64,000 nt of DNA from Hydractinia symbiolongicarpus (GCF_029227915.1 NC_079880.1:4032001-4096000), one strand, 5' to 3'. Counted from the first letter of the stretch, positions 21,429 to 36,176 are shown. Made by a program: numbers and translations. Notes: generated by a model not told the origin, from the letters alone.

Positions 21429-24400
21429 GTATACAAAGAAAGTACCCAGGGAGTAAACTCATTTCCTAAACGATTTTTTAAATTTTTATTTCACCACTAA
21501 AACGCATGAGACTTGTAGTTCTCAAGAATGTTTTCATTTTTGATGAGACGCTGAATAAAAGAAGTGTAATCGCCGGCAAACGAAAATTCGCGATTTCCCG
21601 TAAATCCCGGACTCGGCCCGTATAGTCAAAATTATACAAAGAAAGTACCCAGGGAGTAAACTCATTTCCCGAACGATTTTTTATATTATCTTTTCACCAC
21701 TAAACGCATGAGACTTGTAGTTTTCAAAAATATTTTCATATTTGATGGGACGCTGAATAAAAGAAGTTTAATCGCCGGCAAACGAAAATCCGCGATTTCC
21801 CGTAAATCCCGGACTCGGCCCGTATAGTCAAAATTATACAAAGAAAGTACCCAGGGAGTAAACTCATTTCCCGAACGATTTTTTAAATTATTTTTTCACC
21901 ACTAAAACGCATGACATTTGTAGTTTTCAAAAATGTTTTCATTTTTGATGAGAAGCTTAATGAAAGAGGTTTAATCGCCGGCAAACGAAATCCCGCGTTT
22001 TCCCGCAAATCCGGGGCTTGGCCCGTATATTCGAATGTATACAAAGAAAGTACCCAGGGAGTAAACTCATTTCCCGAACGATTTTTAAAATTTCTTTTCA
22101 CCACTAAAACGCATGAGACTTGTAGTTTTCAAAAATGTTTTCATTTTTGATGAGACGCTTAATGAAAGAGGTTTAATCGCCGGAAAACGAAAACCCGCGG
22201 TTTCCCGTAAATCCCGGGCTTGGCCCGTATAGTCAAAAGTATGCAAAGAAAGTACACAGGGAGTAAACTCATTTCCCAAAGGATTTTTTAAATTATTTTT
22301 TCACCACTAAAACGCATGAGACTTGTAGTTTTCAAAAATGTTTTCATTTTTGATGAGACGCTGAATAAAAGAAGTTTAATCGCCGGCAAACGAAAATCCG
22401 CGATTTCCCGTAAATCCTGGACTCAGCCCGTATAGTCAAAAGTATACAAAGAAAGTACCCAGGGAGTAAACTCATTTCCCAAACGATTTTTTAAATTTTT
22501 ATTTCACCACTAAAACGCATGAGACTTGTAGTTCTCAAGAATGTTTTCATTTTTGATGAGACGCTGAATAAAAGCAGTATAATCGCCGGCAAACGAAAAC
22601 CCGCGATTTCCCGTAAATCCCGGGCTTGGCACGTAAAGTCGAATGTATACAAAGAAAGTACCCTGTGAGTAAACTCATTTCCAGAACGATTTTTTAAATT
22701 ATTTTTTCACCACTAAAACGCATAAGACTTGTAGTTTTTAAAAATGTTTTCATTTTTGATGAGACGCTGAATAAAAGAAGTTTAATCGCCGGCAAACGAA
22801 AATTCGCGATTTCCCGTAAATCCCGGACTCGGCCCGTATAGTCAAAATTATACAAAGAAAGTACCCAGGGAGTAAACTCATTTCCCGAAAGATTTTTTAA
22901 ATTATTTTTTCACCACTAAAACGCATGAGACTTGTAGTTTTCAAAAATGTTTTCATTTTTGATGAGAAGCTTAATGAAAGAGGTTTAATCGCCGGCAAAC
23001 GAAATCCCGCGTTTTCCCGTAAATCCGGGGCTTGGCCCGTATAGTCGAATGTATACAAAGAAAGTACCCAGGGAGTAAACTCATTTCCCGAACGATTTTT
23101 TAAATTTTTTTTTCACAACTAAAACGCATGAGACTTGTAATTTTCAAAAATGTTTTCATTTTTGATGAGACGCTTAATGAAAGAGGTTTAATCGCCGGAA
23201 AACGAAAACCCGCGATTTCCCGTAAATCCCGGGCTTGGCCCGTATAGTCGAATGTATACAAAGAAAGTACCCTGTGAGTAAACTCATTTCCAGAACGATT
23301 TTTTAAATTATTTTTTCATCACTAAAACGCATAAGACTTGTAGTTTTTAAAAATGTTTTCATTTTTGATGAGACGCTGAATAAAAGAAGTTTAATCGCCG
23401 GCAAACGAAAACCCGCGATTTCCCGTAAATCCCGGCTTGGCCCGTATAGTCAAAAGTATACAAAGAAAGTACCCAGGGAGTAAACTCATTTCCCGAACGA
23501 TTTTTTAAATTATTTTTTCACCACTAAAACGTATGAGACTTGTAGTTTTCAAAAATGTTTTCATTTTTGATGAGACGCTGAATAAAAGAAGTTTAATTGC
23601 CGGCAAACGAAAACCGCCATTTCCCGTAAACCCCGGACTCGGCCCGTATAATCAAAAGTATACAAAGAAAGTACCCATGGAGTAAACTCATTTCCCGAAC
23701 GATTTTTTATATTATCTTTTTACCACTAAATGCATGAGACTTGTAGTTTTCAAAAATATTTTCATATTTGATGGGACGCTGAATAAAAGAAGTTTAATCG
23801 CCGGCAAACGAAAATCCGCGATTTCCCGTAAATCCCGGACTCGGCCCGTATAGTCAAATTTATACAAAGAAAGTACCCAGGGAGTAAACTCATTTCCCGA
23901 ACGATTTTTTAAATTATTTTTTCACCACTAAAACGCATGAGACTTGTAGTTTTCAAATAAGTTTTCATTTTTGATGAGACGCTGAATAAAAGAAGTTTAA
24001 TCGCCGGCAAACGAAAATTCGCGATTTCCCGTAAATCCCGGACTCGGCCCGTATAGTCAAATTTATACAAAGAAAGTACCCAGGGAGTAAACTCATTTCC
24101 CGAACGATTTTTTAAATTATTTTTTCACCACTAAAACGCATGAGACTTGTAGTTTTCAAACATGTTTTCATTTTTGATGAGAAGCTTAATGAAAGAGGTT
24201 TAATCGCCGGCAAGCGAAATCCCGCGTTTTCCCGTAAATCCGGGGCTTGGCCCGTATAGTTGAATGTATACAAAGAAAGTACCCTGTGAGTAAACTCATT
24301 TCCAGAACGATTTTTTAAATTATTTTTTCACCACTAAAACGCATAAGACTTGTAGTTTTTAAAAATGTTTTCATTTTTGATGAGACGCTTAATAAAAGAA

Positions 24401-25755
24401 GTTTAATCGCCGGAAAACGAAAACCCGCGATTTCCCGTAAATCTCGGGCTTGGCCCGTATAGTCGAATGTATACAAAGAAAGTACCCTGTGAGTAAACTC
24501 ATTTCCAGAACGATTTTTTAAATTATTTTTTCACCACTAAAACGCATAAGACTTGTAGTTTTCAAAAAAGTTTTCATTTTTGATGAGACGCTGAATAAAA
24601 GAAGTTTAATCGCCGGCAAACGAAAACCCGCGATTTCCCGTAAATCCCGGCTTGGCCCGTATAGTCAAAAGTATACAAAGAAAGTACCCAGGGAGTAAAC
24701 TCATTTCCCGAACGATTTTTTAAATTATTTTTTCACCACTAAAACGCATGAGACTTGTAGTTTTTAAAAATGTTTTCATTTTTGATGAGACGCGGAATAA
24801 AAGAAGTTTAATCGCCGGCAAACGAAAACCGCCATTTCCCGTAAACCCCGGACCCGGCCCGTATAGTCAAAAGTATACAAAGAAAGTACCCTGTTAGTAA
24901 ACTCATTTCCAGAACGATTTTTTAAATTATTTTTTCACCACTAAAACGCATAAGACTTGTAGTTTTTAAAAATGTTTTCATTTTTGATGAGACGCTGAAT
25001 AAAAGAAGTTTAATCGCCGGCAAACGAAAACCCGCGATTTCCCGTAAATCCCGGCTTGGCCCGTATAGTCAAAAGTATACAAAGAAAGTACCCAGGGAGT
25101 AAACTCATTTCCCGAACGATTTTTTATATTATCTTTTTACCACTAAACGCATGAGACTTGTAGTTTTCAAAAATATTTTCATACTTGATGGGACGCTGAA
25201 TAAAAGAAGTTCAATCGCCGGCAAACGAAAATCCGCGATTTCCCGTATATCTCGGACTCGGCCCGTATAGTCAAAATTATACAAAGAAAGTACCCAGGGA
25301 GTAAACTCATTTCCCGAACGATTTTTTAAATTATTTTTTCACCACTAAAACGCATGAGACTTGTAGTTTTCAAAAATGTTTTCATTTTTGATGAGACGCT
25401 GAATAAAAGAAGTTTAATCGCCGGCAAACGAAAATTCGCGATTTCCCGTAAATCCCGGACTCGGCCCGTATAGTCAAAATTATACAAAGAAAGTACCCAG
25501 GGAGTAAACTCATTTCCCGAAAGATTTTTTAAATTATTTTTTCACCACTAAAACGCATGAGACTTGTAGTTTTCAAAAATGTTTTCATTTTTGATGAGAA
25601 GCTTAAGGAAAGAGGTTTAATCGCCGGCAAACGAAATCCCGCGTTTTCCCGTAAATCCGGGGCTTGGCCCGTATAGTCGAATGTATACAAAGAAAGTACC
25701 CAGGGAGTAAACTCATTTCCCGAACGATTTTTTAAATTTTTTTTTCACCACTAAA
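21429..25755. repeat. Mixed-order segment rich in families C and D
   Basis: Family C monomers near 21953, 22968, 24185 and 25608 alternate with B, D and E monomers at uneven spacing (about 1.0-1.4 kb). G-like monomers lie near 21520 and 22535. B monomers here carry CAAAATTATAC or CAAATTTATAC. The C-containing block near 20061-20282 has a close copy 1822 bp later at 21883-22104, i.e. 9 monomers. Nothing but satellite is seen. Confidence 0.8.
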
Positions 25756-27980
25756 ACGCATGAGACTTGTAGTTTTCAAAAATGTTTTCATTTTTGATGA
25801 GACGCTTAATGAAAGAGGTTTAATCGCCGGAAAACGAAAACCCGCGATTTTCCGTAAATCCCGGGCTTGGCCCGTATAGTCGAATGTATACAAAGAAAGT
25901 ACCCTGTGAGTAAACTCATTTCCAGAACGATTTTTTAAATTATTTTTTCACCACTAAAACGCATAAGACTTGTAGTTTTTAAAAATGTTTTCATTTTTGA
26001 TGAGACGCTGAATAAAAGAAGTTTAATCGCCGGCAAACGAAAACCCGCGATTTCCTGTAAATCCCGGCTTGGCCCGTATAGTCAAAAGTATACAAAGAAA
26101 GTACCCAGGGAGTAAACTCATTTCCCGAACGATTTTTTAAATTATTTTTTCACCACTAAAACGCATGAGACTTGTAGTTTTCAAAAATGTTTTCATTTTT
26201 GATGAGACGCTGAATAAAAGAAGTTTAATCGCCGGCAAACGAAAACCGCCATTTCCCGTAAACCCCGGACTCGGCCCGTATAGTCAAAAGTATACAAAGA
26301 AAGTACCCTGTTAGTAAACTCATTTCCAGAACGATTTTTTAAATTATTTTTTCACCACTAAAACGCATAAGACTTGTAGTTTTTAAAAATGTTTTCATTT
26401 TTGATGAGACGCTGAATAAAAGAAGTTTAATCGCCGGCAAACGAAAACCCGCGATTTCCCGTAAATCCCGGCTTGGCCCGTATAGTCAAAAGTATACAAA
26501 GAAAGTACCCAGGGAGTAAACTCACTTCCCGAACGATTTTTTAAATTATTTTTTCACCACTAAAACGCATGAGACTTGTAGTTTTCAAAAATGTTTTCAT
26601 TTTTGATGAGACGCTGAATAAAAGAAGTTTAATCGCCGGCAAACAAAAACCCGCAATTTCCCGTAAATCCCGGGCTTGGCCCGTATAGTCAAAAGTATAC
26701 AAAGAAAGTACCCAGGAAGTAAACTCATTTCCCGAACGATTTTTTATATTATTTTTTTACCACTAAACGCATGAGACTTGTAGTTTTCAAAAATATTTTC
26801 ATATTTGATGGGACGCTGAATAAAAGAAGTTTAATCGCCGGAAAACGAAAATCCGCGATTTCCCGTAAATCCCGGACTCGGCCCGTATAGTCAAAAGTAT
26901 ACAAAGAAAGTACCCAGGGAGTAAACTCATTTCCCGAACGATTTTTTAAATTATTTTTTCACCACTAAAACGCATAAGACTTGTAGTTTTTAAAAATGTT
27001 TTCATTTTTGATGAGACGCTGAATAAAAGAAGTTTAATCGCCGGAAAACAAAAACCCGCGATTTCCCGTAAATCCCAGGCTTGGCCCGCATAGTCGAATG
27101 TATACAAAGAAAGTACCCTGTGAGTAAACTCATTTCCAGAACGATTTTTTAAATTATTTTTTCACCACTAAAACGCATAAGACTTGTAGTTTTCAAAAAT
27201 GTTTTCATTTTTGATGAGACGCTGAATAAAAGAAGTTTAATCGCCGGCAAACGAAAACCCGCGATTTCCCGTAAATCCCGGCTTGGCCCGTATAGTCAAA
27301 AGTATACAAAGAAAGTACCCAGGGAGTAAACTCATTTACCGAACGATTTTTTAAATTATTTTTTCACCACTAAAACGCATGAGACTTGTAGTTTTCAAAA
27401 ATGTTTTCATTTTTGATGAGACGCTGAATAAAAGAAGTTTAATCGCCGGCAAACGAAAACCGCCATTTCCCGTAAACCCCAGACTCGGCCCGTATAGTCA
27501 AAAGTATACAAAGAAAGTACCCTGTTAGTAAACTCATTTCCAGAACGATTTTTTAAATTATTTTTTCACCACTAAAACGCATAAGACTTGTAGTTTTTAA
27601 AAATGTTTTCATTTTTGATGAGACGCTGAATAAAAGAAGTTTAATCGCCGGCAAACGAAAACCCGCGATTTCCCGTAAATCCCGGCTTGGCCCGTATAGT
27701 CAAAAGTATACAAAGAAAGTACCCAGGGAGTAAACTCACTTCCCGAACGATTTTTTAAATTATTTTTTCACCACTAAAACGCATGAGACTTGTAGTTTTC
27801 AAAAATGTTTTCATTTTTGATGAGACGCTGAATAAAAGAAGTTTAATCGCCGGCAAACAAAAACCCGCAATTTCCCGTAAATCCCGGGCTTGGCCCGTAT
27901 AGTCAAAAGTATACAAAGAAAGTACCCAGGAAGTAAACTCATTTCCCGAACGATTTTTTATATTATTTTTTTACCACTAA
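25756..27980 (+). repeat. 11-monomer duplication (2225 bp), copy 1
   Basis: Markers recur 2225 bp later: GATTTTCCG at 25846/28071, CTGTTAGTAAAC at 26308/28533, GGCCCGCATAG near 27082/29307, and CCCCAGACTCGG at 27477/29702. The left edge is ACGCATGAGAC, at 25756 and again at 27981. Upstream the head is D-like in copy 1 and B-like at the junction, so the first monomer of copy 2 is a B/D chimera. The CTGTTAG marker is spaced 1214 and 1011 bp, so the 11-mer behaves as 6 + 5. Confidence 0.9.
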
Positions 27981-30205
27981 ACGCATGAGACTTGTAGTTT
28001 TCAAAAATGTTTTCATTTTTGATGAGACGCTTAATGAAAGAGGTTTAATCGCCGGAAAACGAAAACCCGCGATTTTCCGTAAATCCCGGGCTTGGCCCGT
28101 ATAGTCGAATGTATACAAAGAAAGTACCCTGTGAGTAAACTCATTTCCAGAACGATTTTTTAAATTATTTTTTCACCACTAAAACGCATAAGACTTGTAG
28201 TTTTTAAAAATGTTTTCATTTTTGATGAGACGCTGAATAAAAGAAGTTTAATCGCCGGCAAACGAAAACCCGCGATTTCCTGTAAATCCCGGCTTGGCCC
28301 GTATAGTCAAAAGTATACAAAGAAAGTACCCAGGGAGTAAACTCATTTCCCGAACGATTTTTTAAATTATTTTTTCACCACTAAAACGCATGAGACTTGT
28401 AGTTTTCAAAAATGTTTTCATTTTTGATGAGACGCTGAATAAAAGAAGTTTAATCGCCGGCAAACGAAAACCGCCATTTCCCGTAAACCCCGGACTCGGC
28501 CCGTATAGTCAAAAGTATACAAAGAAAGTACCCTGTTAGTAAACTCATTTCCAGAACGATTTTTTAAATTATTTTTTCACCACTAAAACGCATAAGACTT
28601 GTAGTTTTTAAAAATGTTTTCATTTTTGATGAGACGCTGAATAAAAGAAGTTTAATCGCCGGCAAACGAAAACCCGCGATTTCCCGTAAATCCCGGCTTG
28701 GCCCGTATAGTCAAAAGTATACAAAGAAAGTACCCAGGGAGTAAACTCACTTCCCGAACGATTTTTTAAATTATTTTTTCACCACTAAAACGCATGAGAC
28801 TTGTAGTTTTCGAAAATGTTTTCATTTTTGATGAGACGCTGAATAAAAGAAGTTTAATCGCCGGCAAACAAAAACCCGCAATTTCCCGTAAATCCCGGGC
28901 TTGGCCCGTATAGTCAAAAGTATACAAAGAAAGTACCCAGGAAGTAAACTCATTTCCCGAACGATTTTTTATATTATTTTTTTACCACTAAACGCATGAG
29001 ACTTGTAGTTTTCAAAAATATTTTCATATTTGATGGGACGCTGAATAAAAGAAGTTTAATCGCCGGAAAACGAAAATCCGCGATTTCCCGTAAATCCCGG
29101 ACTCGGCCCGTATTGTCAAAAGTATACAAAGAAAGTACCCAGGGAGTAAACTCATTTCCCGAACGATTTTTTAAATTATTTTTTCACCACTAAAACGCAT
29201 AAGACTTGTAGTTTTTAAAAATGTTTTCATTTTTGATGAGACGCTGAATAAAAGAAGTTTAATCGCCGGAAAACAAAAACCCGCGATTTCCCGTAAATCC
29301 CAGGCTTGGCCCGCATAGTCGAATGTATACAAAGAAAGTACCCTGTGAGTAAACTCATTTCCAGAACGATTTTTTAAATTATTTTTTCACCACTAAAACG
29401 CATAAGACTTGTAGTTTTCAAAAATGTTTTCATTTTTGATGAGACGCTGAATAAAAGAAGTTTAATCGCCGGCAAACGAAAACCCGCGATTTCCCGTAAA
29501 TCCCGGCTTGGCCCGTATAGTCAAAAGTATACAAAGAAAGTACCCAGGGAGTAAACTCATTTACCGAACGATTTTTTAAATTATTTTTTCACCACTAAAA
29601 CGCATGAGACTTGTAGTTTTCAAAAATGTTTTCATTTTTGATGAGACGCTGAATAAAAGAAGTTTAATCGCCGGCAAACGAAAACCGCCATTTCCCGTAA
29701 ACCCCAGACTCGGCCCGTATAGTCAAAAGTATACAAAGAAAGTACCCTGTTAGTAAACTCATTTCCAGAACGATTTTTTAAATTATTTTTTCACCACTAA
29801 AACGCATAAGACTTGTAGTTTTTAAAAATGTTTTCATTTTTGATGAGACGCTGAATAAAAGAAGTTTAATCGCCGGCAAACGAAAACCCGCGATTTCCCG
29901 TAAATCCCGGCTTGGCCCGTATAGTCAAAAGTATACAAAGAAAGTACCCAGGGAGTAAACTCACTTCCCGAACGATTTTTTAAATTATTTTTTCACCACT
30001 AAAACGCATGAGACTTGTAGTTTTCAAAAATGTTTTCATTTTTGATGAGACGCTGAATAAAAGAAGTTTAATCGCCGGCAAACAAAAACCCGCAATTTCC
30101 CGTAAGTCCCGGGCTTGGCCCGTATAGTCAAAAGTATACAAAGAAAGTACCCAGGAAGTAAACTCATTTCCCGAACGATTTTTTATATTATTTTTTTACC
30201 ACTAA
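27981..30205 (+). repeat. 11-monomer duplication (2225 bp), copy 2
   Basis: This is the tandem partner of 25756-27980. Differences I noticed are TTCGAAAATG near 28810 for TTCAAAAATG, CGTATTGTC near 29112 for CGTATAGTC, and CGTAAGTCCC near 30103 for CGTAAATCCC. After 30205 the sequence continues as a B monomer, just as the array did at the end of the original unit. Confidence 0.9.
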
Positions 30206-33141
30206 ACGCATGAGACTTGTAGTTTTCAAAAATATTTTCATATTTGATGGGACGCTGAATAAAAGAAGTTTAATCGCCGGAAAACGAAAATCCGCGATTT
30301 CCCGTAAATCCCGGACTCGGCCCGTATAGTCAAAAGTATACAAAGAAAGTACCCAGGGAGTAAACTCATTTCCCGAACGATTTTTTAAATTATTTTTTCA
30401 CCACTAAAACGCATAAGACTTGTAGTTTTTAAAAATGTTTTCATTTTTGATGAGACGCTGAATAAAAGAAGTTTAATCGCCGGAAAACAAAAACCCGCGA
30501 TTTCCCGTAAATCCCAGGCTTGGCCCGCATAGTCGAATGTATACAAAGAAAGTACCCTGTGAGTAAACTCATTTCCAGAACGATTTTTTAAATTATTTTT
30601 TCACCACTAAAACGCATAAGACTTGTAGTTTTCAAAAAAGTTTTCATTTTTGATGAGACGCTGAATAAAAGAAGCTTAATCGCCGGCAAACGAAAACCCG
30701 CGATTTCCCGTAAATCCCGGCTTGGCCCGTATAGTCAAAAGTATACAAAGAAAGTACCCAGGGAGTAAACTCATTTCCCGAACGATTTTTTAAATTATTT
30801 TTTCACCAATAAAACGCATGAGACTTGTAGTTTTCAAAAATGTTTTCATTTTTGATGAGACGCTGAATAAAAGAAGTTTAATCGCCGGCAAACGAAAACC
30901 CGCGATTTCCCGTAAATCCCGGCTTGGCCCCTATAGTCAAAAGTATACAAAGAAAGTACCCAGGGAGTAAACTCATTTCCCGAACGATTTTTTAAATTAT
31001 TTTTTCACCACTAAAACGCATGAGACTTGTAGTTTTCAAAAATGTTTTCATTTTTGATGAGACGCTGAATAAAAGAAGTTTAATCGCCGGCAAACGAAAA
31101 CCGCCATTTCCCGTAAACCCCGGACTCGGCCCGTATAGTCAAAAGTATACAAAGAAAGTACCCTGTTAGTAAACTCATTTCCAGAACGATTTTTTAAATT
31201 ATTTTTTCACCACTAAAACGCATAAGACTTGTAGTTTTTAAAAATGTTTTCATTTTTGATGAGACGCTGAATAAAAGAAGTTTAATCGCCGGCAAACGAA
31301 AACCCGCGATTTCCCGTAAATCCCGGCTTGGCCCGTATAGTCAAAAGTATACAAAGAAAGTACCCAGGGAGTAAACTCACTTCCCTAACGATTTTTTAAA
31401 TTATTTTTTCACCACTAAAACGCATGAGACTTGTAGTTTTCAAAAATGTTTTCATTTTTGATGAGACGCTGAATAAAACAAGTTTAATCGCCGGCAAACG
31501 AAAACCCGCAATTTCCCGTAAATCCCGGGCTTGGCCCGTATAGTCAAAAGTATACAAAGAAAGTACCCAGGAAGTAAACTCATTTCCCGAACGATTTTTT
31601 ATATTATTTTTTTACCACTAAACGCATGAGACTTGTAGTTTTCAAAAATATTTTCATATTTGATGGGACGCTGAATAAAAGAAGTTTAATCGCCGGAAAA
31701 CGAAAATCCGCGATTTCCCGTAAATCCCGGACTCGGCCCGTATAGTCAAAAGTATACAAAGAAAGTACCCAAGGAGTAAACTCATTTCCCGAACGATTTT
31801 TTAAATTATTTTTTCACCACTAAAACGCATAAGACTTGTAGTTTTTAAAAATGTTTTCATTTTTGATGAGACGCTGAATAAAAGAAGTTTAATCGCCGGA
31901 AAACGAAAACCCGCGATTTCCCGTAAATCCCGGGCTTGGCCCGCATAGTCGAATGTATACAAAGAAAGTACCCTGTGAGTAAACTCATTTCCAGAACGAT
32001 TTTTTAAATTATTTTTTCACCACTAAAACGCATAAGACTTGTAGTTTTCAAAAAAGTTTTTATTTTTGATGAGACGCTGAATAAAAGAAGTTTAATCGCC
32101 GGCAAACGAAAACCCGCGATTTCCCGTAAATCCCGGCTTCGCCCGTATAGTCAAAAGTATACAAAGAAAGTACCCAGGGAGTAAACTCATTTCCCGATCG
32201 ATTTTTTAAATTATTTTTTCACCACTAAAACGCATGAGACTTGTAGTTTTCAAAAATGTTTTCATTTTTGATGAGACGCGGAATAAAAGAAGTTTAATCG
32301 CCGGCAAACGAAAACCGCCATTTCCCGTAAACCCCGGACTCGGCCCGTATAGTCAAAAGTATACAAAGAAAGTACCCTGTTAGTAAACTCATTTCCAGAA
32401 CGATTTTTTAAATTATTTTTTCACCACTAAAACGCATAAGACTTGTAGTTTTTAAAAATGTTTTCATTTTTGATGAGACACTGAATAAAAGAAGTTTAAT
32501 CGCCGGCAAACGAAAACCCGCGATTTCCCGTAAATCCCGGCTTGGCCCGTATAGTCAAAAGTATACAAAAAAAGTACCCAGGGAGTAAACTCATTTCCCG
32601 AACGATTTTTTATATTATCTTTTTACCACTAAACGCATGAGACTTGTAGTTTTCAAAAATATTTTCATATTTGATGGGACGCTGAATAAAAGAAGTTCAA
32701 TCGCCGGCAAACGAAAATCCGCGATTTCCCGTAAATCCCGGACTCGGCCCGTATAGTCAAAATTATACAAAGAAAGTACCCAGGGAGTAAACTCATTTCC
32801 CGAACGATTTTTTAAATTATTTTTTCACCACTAAAACGCATGAGACTTGTAGTTTTCAAATATGTTTTCATTTTTGATGAGACGCTTAATGAAAGAGGTT
32901 TAATCGCCGGAAAACGAAAACCCGCGATTTCCCGTAAATCCCGGGCTTGGCCCGTATAGTCGAATGTATACAAAGAAAGTACCCTGTGAGTAAACTCATT
33001 TCCAGAACGATTTTTTAAATTATTTTTTCACCACTAAAACGCATAAGACTTGTAGTTTTTAAAAATGTTTTCATTTTTGATGAGACGCTGAATAAAAGAA
33101 GTTTAATCGCCGGCAAACGAAAACCCGCGATTTCCCGTAAA
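30107..33141 (+). repeat. 15-monomer duplication (3035 bp), copy 1
   Basis: Markers recur 3035 bp later: GAAGCTTAATCG at 30671/33706, GGCCCCTATAG near 30926/33961, GAATAAAACAAG at 31471/34506, CGATCG at 32195/35230, and TTCAATCG at 32696/35731. The left edge lies in TCCCGGGCTTGG. It overlaps the last 99 bp of the 11-mer duplication, so the two events share an end region. Confidence 0.92.
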
Positions 33142-36100
33142 TCCCGGGCTTGGCCCGTATAGTCAAAAGTATACAAAGAAAGTACCCAGGAAGTAAACTC
33201 ATTTCCCGAACGATTTTTTATATTATTTTTTTACCACTAAACGCATGAGACTTGTAGTTTTCAAAAATATTTTCATATTTGATGGGACGCTGAATAAAAG
33301 AAGTTTAATCGCCGGAAAACGAAAATCCGCGATTTCCCGTAAATCCCGGACTCGGCCCGTATAGTCAAAAGTATACAAAGAAAGTACCCAGGGAGTAAAC
33401 TCATTTCCCGAACGATTTTTTAAATTATTTTCTCACCACTAAAACGCATAAGACTTGTAGTTTTTAAAAATGTTTTCATTTTTGATGAGACGCTGAATAA
33501 AAGAAGTTTAATCGCCGGAAAACAAAAACCCGCGATTTCCCGTAAATCCCAGGCTTGGCCCGCATAGTCGAATGTATACAAAGAAAGTACCCTGTGAGTA
33601 AACTCATTTCCAGAACGATTTTTTAAATTATTTTTTCACCACTAAAACGCATAAGACTTGTAGTTTTCAAAAAAGTTTTCATTTTTGATGAGACGCTGAA
33701 TAAAAGAAGCTTAATCGCCGGCAAACGAAAACCCGCGATTTCCCGTAAATCCCGGCTTGGCCCGTATAGTCAAAAGTATACAAAGAAAGTACCCAGGGAG
33801 TAAACTCATTTCCCGAACGATTTTTTAAATTATTTTTTCACCAATAAAACGCATGAGACTTGTAGTTTTCAAAAATGTTTTCATTTTTGATGAGACGCTG
33901 AATAAAAGAAGTTTAATCGCCGGCAAACGAAAACCCGCGATTTCCCGTAAATCCCGGCTTGGCCCCTATAGTCAAAAGTATACAAAGAAAGTACCCAGGG
34001 AGTAAACTCATTTCCCGAACGATTTTTTAAATTATTTTTTCACCACTAAAACGCATGAGACTTGTAGTTTTCAAAAATGTTTTCATTTTTGATGAGACGC
34101 TGAATAAAAGAAGTTTAATCGCCGGCAAACGAAAACCGCCATTTCCCGTAAACCCCGGACTCGGCCCGTATAGTCAAAAGTATACAAAGAAAGTACCCTG
34201 TTAGTAAACTCATTTCCAGAACGATTTTTTAAATTATTTTTTCACCACTAAAACGCATAAGACTTGTAGTTTTTAAAAATGTTTTCATTTTTGATGAGAC
34301 GCTGAATAAAAGAAGTTTAATCGCCGGCAAACGAAAACCCGCGATTTCCCGTAAATCCCGGCTTGGCCCGTATAGTCAAAAGTATACAAAGAAAGTACCC
34401 AGGGAGTAAACTCACTTCCCTAACGATTTTTTAAATTATTTTTTCACCACTAAAACGCATGAGACTTGTAGTTTTCAAAAATGTTTTCATTTTTGATGAG
34501 ACGCTGAATAAAACAAGTTTAATCGCCGGCAAACGAAAACCCGCAATTTCCCGTAAATCCCGGGCTTGGCCCGTATAGTCAAAAGTATACAAAGAAAGTA
34601 CCCAGGAAGTAAACTCATTTCCCGAACGATTTTTTATATTATTTTTTTACCACTAAACGCATGAGACTTGTAGTTTTCAAAAATATTTTCATATTTGATG
34701 GGACGCTGAATAAAAGAAGTTTAATCGCCGGAAAACGAAAATCCGCGATTTCCCGTAAATCCCGGACTCGGCCCGTATAGTCAAAAGTATACAAAGAAAG
34801 TACCCAGGGAGTAAACTCATTTCCCGAACGATTTTTTAAATTATTTTTTCACCACTAAAACGCATAAGACTTGTAGTTTTTAAAAATGTTTTCATTTTTG
34901 ATGAGACGCTGAATAAAAGAAGTTTAATCGCCGGAAAACGAAAACCCGCGATTTCCCGTAAATCCCGGGCTTGGCCCGCATAGTCGAATGTATACAAAGA
35001 AAGTACCCTGTGAGTAAACTCATTTCCAGAACGATTTTTTAAATTATTTTTTCACCACTAAAACGCATAAGACTTGTAGTTTTCAAAAAAGTTTTTATTT
35101 TTGATGAGACGCTGAATAAAAGAAGTTTAATCGCCGGCAAACGAAAACCCGCGATTTCCCGTAAATCCCGGCTTCGCCCGTATAGTCAAAAGTATACAAA
35201 GAAAGTACCCAGGGAGTAAACTCATTTCCCGATCGATTTTTTAAATTATTTTTTCACCACTAAAACGCATGAGACTTGTAGTTTTCAAAAATGTTTTCAT
35301 TTTTGATGAGACGCGGAATAAAAGAAGTTTAATCGCCGGCAAACGAAAACCGCCATTTCCCGTAAACCCCGGACTCGGCCCGTATAGTCAAAAGTATACA
35401 AAGAAAGTACCCTGTTAGTAAACTCATTTCCAGAACGATTTTTTAAATTATTTTTTCACCACTAAAACGCATAAGACTTGTAGTTTTTAAAAATGTTTTC
35501 ATTTTTGATGAGACGCTGAATAAAAGAAGTTTAATCGCCGGCAAACGAAAACCCGCGATTTCCCGTAAATCCCGGCTTGGCCCGTATAGTCAAAAGTATA
35601 CAAAGAAAGTACCCAGGGAGTAAACTCATTTCCCGAACGATTTTTTATATTATCTTTTTACCACTAAACGCATGAGACTTGTAGTTTTCAAAAATATTTT
35701 CATATTTGATGGGACGCTGAATAAAAGAAGTTCAATCGCCGGCAAACGAAAATCCGCGATTTCCCGTAAATCCCGGACTCGGCCCGTATAGTCAAAATTA
35801 TACAAAGAAAGTACCCAGGGAGTAAACTCATTTCCCGAACGATTTTTTAAATTATTTTTTCACCACTAAAACGCATGAGACTTGTAGTTTTCAAATATGT
35901 TTTCATTTTTGATGAGACGCTTAATGAAAGAGGTTTAATCGCCGGAAAACGAAAACCCGCGATTTCCCGTAAATCCCGGGCTTGGCCCGTATAGTCGAAT
36001 GTATACAAAGAAAGTACCCTGTGAGTAAACTCATTTCCAGAACGATTTTTTAAATTATTTTTTCACCACTAAAACGCATAAGACTTGTAGTTTTTAAAAA

Positions 36101-36176
36101 TGTTTTCATTTTTGATGAGACGCTGAATAAAAGAAGTTTAATCGCCGGCAAACGAAAACCCGCGATTTCCCGTAAA
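33142..36176 (+). repeat. 15-monomer duplication (3035 bp), copy 2
   Basis: This is the tandem partner of 30107-33141. Four substitutions noticed by eye are C at 33432 (copy 1 T), G at 34807 (copy 1 A), G at 35515 (copy 1 A) and G at 35605 (copy 1 A). After 36176 the sequence reads TCCCGGCTTGG, where copy 2 starts TCCCGGGCTTGG. The breakpoint therefore lies in the GC-rich dyad. Confidence 0.92.

Noticed and set aside
30660-30690. Family C monomers at 30.67 and 33.71 kb because of AAGCTT
   Set aside because: These read GAAGCTTAATCGCC from a T to C change in GAAGTTTAATC. The linked family C states are absent.
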